Under the pieces are notes generated by a model. The model ran no database searches, was not told the origin of the DNA, and was given only the letters and a program-made list of their open reading frames with translations. Of a stretch of DNA of 64,000 bases, positions 61,609-64,000 are shown in pieces; within the stretch, counting starts at the first letter, position 1; the number at the start of each line of letters is the position of its first letter. This stretch comes from Galbula dea. Taxonomy: Eukaryota > Chordata > Aves > Piciformes > Galbulidae. The stretch lies in the NCBI GenBank assembly GCA_013399015.1, contig VWZX01004666.1:5982979-6046978 (forward strand), written 5' to 3'. The position numbers and the translations under genes were made by a program.

Positions 61609-62271
61609 TCATATCAGGTTGGCCATGCTGGAGGTGGGAGGAAGCCGCCTGTTTGCAGTGAGGCGGCCAGAGATGGTGAAGACACGGATCTCTCCAGTCT
61701 CCAGGCCCCGAGGAGCAGCTTGGCGGCAGGAAGTGCAGAGCAGGTAAAGCAGGAGGCAGAGGAGGATGGCACTGCCAGCAGTCAGGAGGACAACCCCGCT
61801 GGTGAACATGCTGGCCAGCGGCCGTGCTGAGCTGAGCTGCATGGTCGTGGTGGAGAGGATGGTGAGCACAACTCCGCAGACTAGCAGCACAAGGGCACTG
61901 AGCAGCAGCACCAGGCAGTCTGAGAAGCCCCCACTCTTCAGGAGCTCAATCTGATCCCGGTTGCGGATGCAGTTCATGTCCTGGATTGCAGAGCTCAGCA
62001 GTTGCTTCAGCAGCACTAGCAAGGCCAGGAGGCACAGCGTGGTGCCCACTGCCAGCCGCCACTCCCCAGACCGGCTGCTAGTGCTGTACAATAGGATGAT
62101 GCCGCCGATCCCACAAGCCAGGATCAGCACCACAGCCATCCCGTAACACAGGATGGATTTCTTGGGGTCCTGGAACCACCAGAGCTCCACATGCTCCTCC
62201 AAGATGTTCCTCTGGATGTGGTCTGCATCTGCAGGAGTGCGGGGGCTGCTCAGTTCTGCCAGCTCCGGCAT
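61609..62271 (-). CDS. TMEM125: TMEM125, four-pass membrane protein
   Basis: A single coding exon of 220 aa (human 219) whose biochemical role is unknown to me. Four hydrophobic helices lie at about residues 41-61, 73-92, 116-137 and 153-178. Conserved blocks are SSRSGEWRLA, a CLLALLVLLKQL segment, and the SAIQDMNCIR loop. The C-terminus ends SSMANLI, close to human SSIASLI and resembling a PDZ-binding end. I chose the Met at 62271 because it gives the family length; an in-frame Met 14 codons upstream (62313) is possible but the extra residues look unlike the family. Non-coding 5' exons were not located. The gene is convergent with TEMP, as in human. Confidence 0.96.
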   Translation of the reverse strand: MPELAELSSPRTPADADHIQRNILEEHVELWWFQDPKKSILCYGMAVVLILACGIGGIILLYSTSSRSGEWRLAVGTTLCLLALLVLLKQLLSSAIQDMNCIRNRDQIELLKSGGFSDCLVLLLSALVLLVCGVVLTILSTTTMQLSSARPLASMFTSGVVLLTAGSAILLCLLLYLLCTSCRQAAPRGLETGEIRVFTISGRLTANRRLPPTSSMANLI

Positions 62272-64000
62272 TGTGGGCAGCTGGGTGTGGAGGTCACAGT
62301 GGTGTGGTTGCACAGAAGAATCTATATCCTTACAGCAAAGTGGAGGGCCAACGCAGCAGCAGCTATGAAGGCAGCTGCATTTCTCAAGCGGAGATGCCTC
62401 TCTCTCATTCTTTGGAGTCTAGTGGAGCTCCCTTCTGCAGCAGTGCCACCTGGAGAGCTATGATCCACGCACTGGGGCTGAGCCCACCCCCAAGTCAGGG
62501 CTGCAGGACATGGTGGAGCATCCCCACCACAGGACCAAAAGTGAACAATCAGGGCTCCATCCTTCCTTCCCTGTGTCTTTCATCTGAAAGAGTCAAGAAG
62601 AGAAGATATCATTAAACAGAGACCCTGCTCCCCTCTACCAAACAATCCTGTGGCAAACCCTGGGCTTTTGGCTGGCCTGCATACCTTCCCTTACCTCCCT
62701 CACAAAAGTTTTGTGTGTTGCAGCACAGATCAGCCACGCACATCTTTCCCAGGAGACCCCCATGCACTGCAGAAGGACACTGGCCTGCCCCAAGGGTGAG
62801 TCTCCTGCCTCCCCAGTCCCATCTACTCGGCTCAGAGGCTACCGGCACATAGCTGCCTGCTAGACTCTGCCCGCAGCTGGTGCTGGCATCAGGGCAGGGA
62901 CCAGGGACAGAGCAGAGGCAGGTCCCTCCTGGGATAAAGCCCCATTCACAGCTCTGGCTTCACATGTTCCCTCATCAGCATCAGCCTCTTGTCACCAACT
63001 GGCTCTGCTGCCCAGAATGACAGCAGGAGGTGGGGGTCAGGACTGAGGCTTAACCCTTCCAGTCCAGTTGCTGAAAGAGCAACAGCTGCCCTTGCTACAT
63101 ATTCTCAGCCCTGTCCCTACCCCTGCACTACCAGTGGTTCCATCTCCCAAGTTCCATATAGAAATATGATGGTTACATCTTCACTTGTTTCAGCATTTCC
63201 CTGGAAAGAGCCACCAAACAGCTGGGATCTGGCACCCTACAATTTTGCTCTTCTCTCTGCTAGCTCCTAAGACACTTCACCTTACTGGAGGGGAGCAGGT
63301 AAAGGGCAGCAGTGACTGCAGCATGGAGGCAGGTTTCGTGGTGCTGTGCTTAGCTGGGCTTCCCTCACCACAGCGCCTTGACTCAAACCCAAGCCCAGCT
63401 TCCCAACCTCATCATCTCCCCAGTGTCCTGGCACCCCTCAGTGCTTCTCTGGGTATAGTTTTAAACCAAGAGTAGAAACCACTTGCCTTTCTCTCACATA
63501 ATATCCTGCACCAGCATGTGAGTGCTCTGACTGGTCACACAGGACCAGAGGACTCACCAGCATGGCTAGTACTGAAAACAAGGGAGGCATTGGACAGGAT
63601 AGTGAGGGAGTATCTCAGGTATGGCAGAGCCCTTGAGAGACGGGGCAGAACTTGGAGACCTACAAACTGCCTTCCTGGCCACCTTGCAGATAGGACAACA
63701 TACCCTTTGCCATCAAGGGCACACAGACCCAAAATGCTCAAGAGTCTTGCAGTAGCCCCTGGCACGGACAGGAATTGATACAGATTCCCTGTGTCAGCGC
63801 TGTGTCACTTCTCCCAGGAAAAAGGAATACACACAGCATTCTGTCTACTAGAAATGGCTCTCCAGGAGCCAGTGAGTCCAAACCAAACAAAATCCCTTTG
63901 TCTTTGTGACCTGCTCCACATGGCTACGGGGCTCTGGGCTCATAATGGATGGGTGGGGACGATTTGTGACCTCCATGCACGGCAGCCCTGCACATACTAG
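62272..64000. other. TMEM125: TMEM125 upstream region, no further gene recognised
   Basis: Moderately GC-rich DNA expected to hold the TMEM125 5' UTR exon(s) and promoter, but no splice site or start could be assigned. Short open frames here are not recognisable. Confidence 0.4.

Noticed and set aside
62272..62313. 14-codon N-terminal extension of TMEM125
   Set aside because: The extra residues do not resemble the family, and the downstream Met gives almost the same length as the human protein.
1..64000. CRISPR array, prophage, operon or other prokaryotic system
   Set aside because: The window is a split-gene vertebrate locus; no regularly spaced repeats or bacterial gene structure are present.

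Overview
The window is vertebrate nuclear DNA, almost certainly from a bird. Genes are split by short GT-AG introns, there are no operons, and two CR1 LINE 3' ends with the typical octamer tails are present. The genes are orthologues of a compact human 1p34 block. Reading left to right the order and strands are ELOVL1 (+), CDC20 (-), MPL (-), TIE1 (-), C1orf210/TEMP (+), TMEM125 (-). As I recall the human map, this is the same order and relative orientation, simply inverted. Three single-base ambiguities occur (4024, 4261, 15499). The species cannot be named from the sequence.

Layout. 1-3.8 kb: AT-rich flank, no gene seen. About 4.1-4.26 kb: CpG-rich promoter with two CCAAT boxes in a 12-bp inverted repeat and a TATA-like box. 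G/T-rich DNA follows to the right and C-rich DNA lies to the left, suggesting divergent transcription. 4.3-15.3 kb: probably a roughly 11 kb first intron of ELOVL1. 15.3-19.0 kb: ELOVL1 coding exons and 3' UTR. 22.4-27.8 kb: CDC20, convergent with ELOVL1. 27.9-28.2 kb: CR1. 28.37-33.9 kb: MPL (12 coding exons, 614 aa). 35.9-48.8 kb: TIE1 (23 coding exons, 1124 aa), with a tRNA-headed, CR1-tailed SINE in one intron. 49-52.6 kb: spacer with small tandem repeats. 52.6-57.6 kb: C1orf210/TEMP with a leucine-rich-repeat ectodomain. 59.2-62.3 kb: TMEM125, convergent with TEMP.

All six genes could be read exon by exon with consistent splice phases, so none looks broken. MPL (thrombopoietin receptor) and TIE1 (angiopoietin-system receptor kinase) are neighbouring blood and endothelial genes on the same strand. 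The MPL upstream region carries GATA and ETS motifs fitting megakaryocyte expression. CDC20 (APC/C activator) and ELOVL1 (very-long-chain fatty acid elongase) are housekeeping-type genes with CCAAT promoters.

No unknown multi-gene system was found. The most interesting points are a natural cysteine at the MPL position equivalent to human W515, a tRNA-Glu-like/CR1 composite retroposon, the LRR form of TEMP, and a perfect 28-bp palindrome just upstream of the ELOVL1 coding-exon acceptor.
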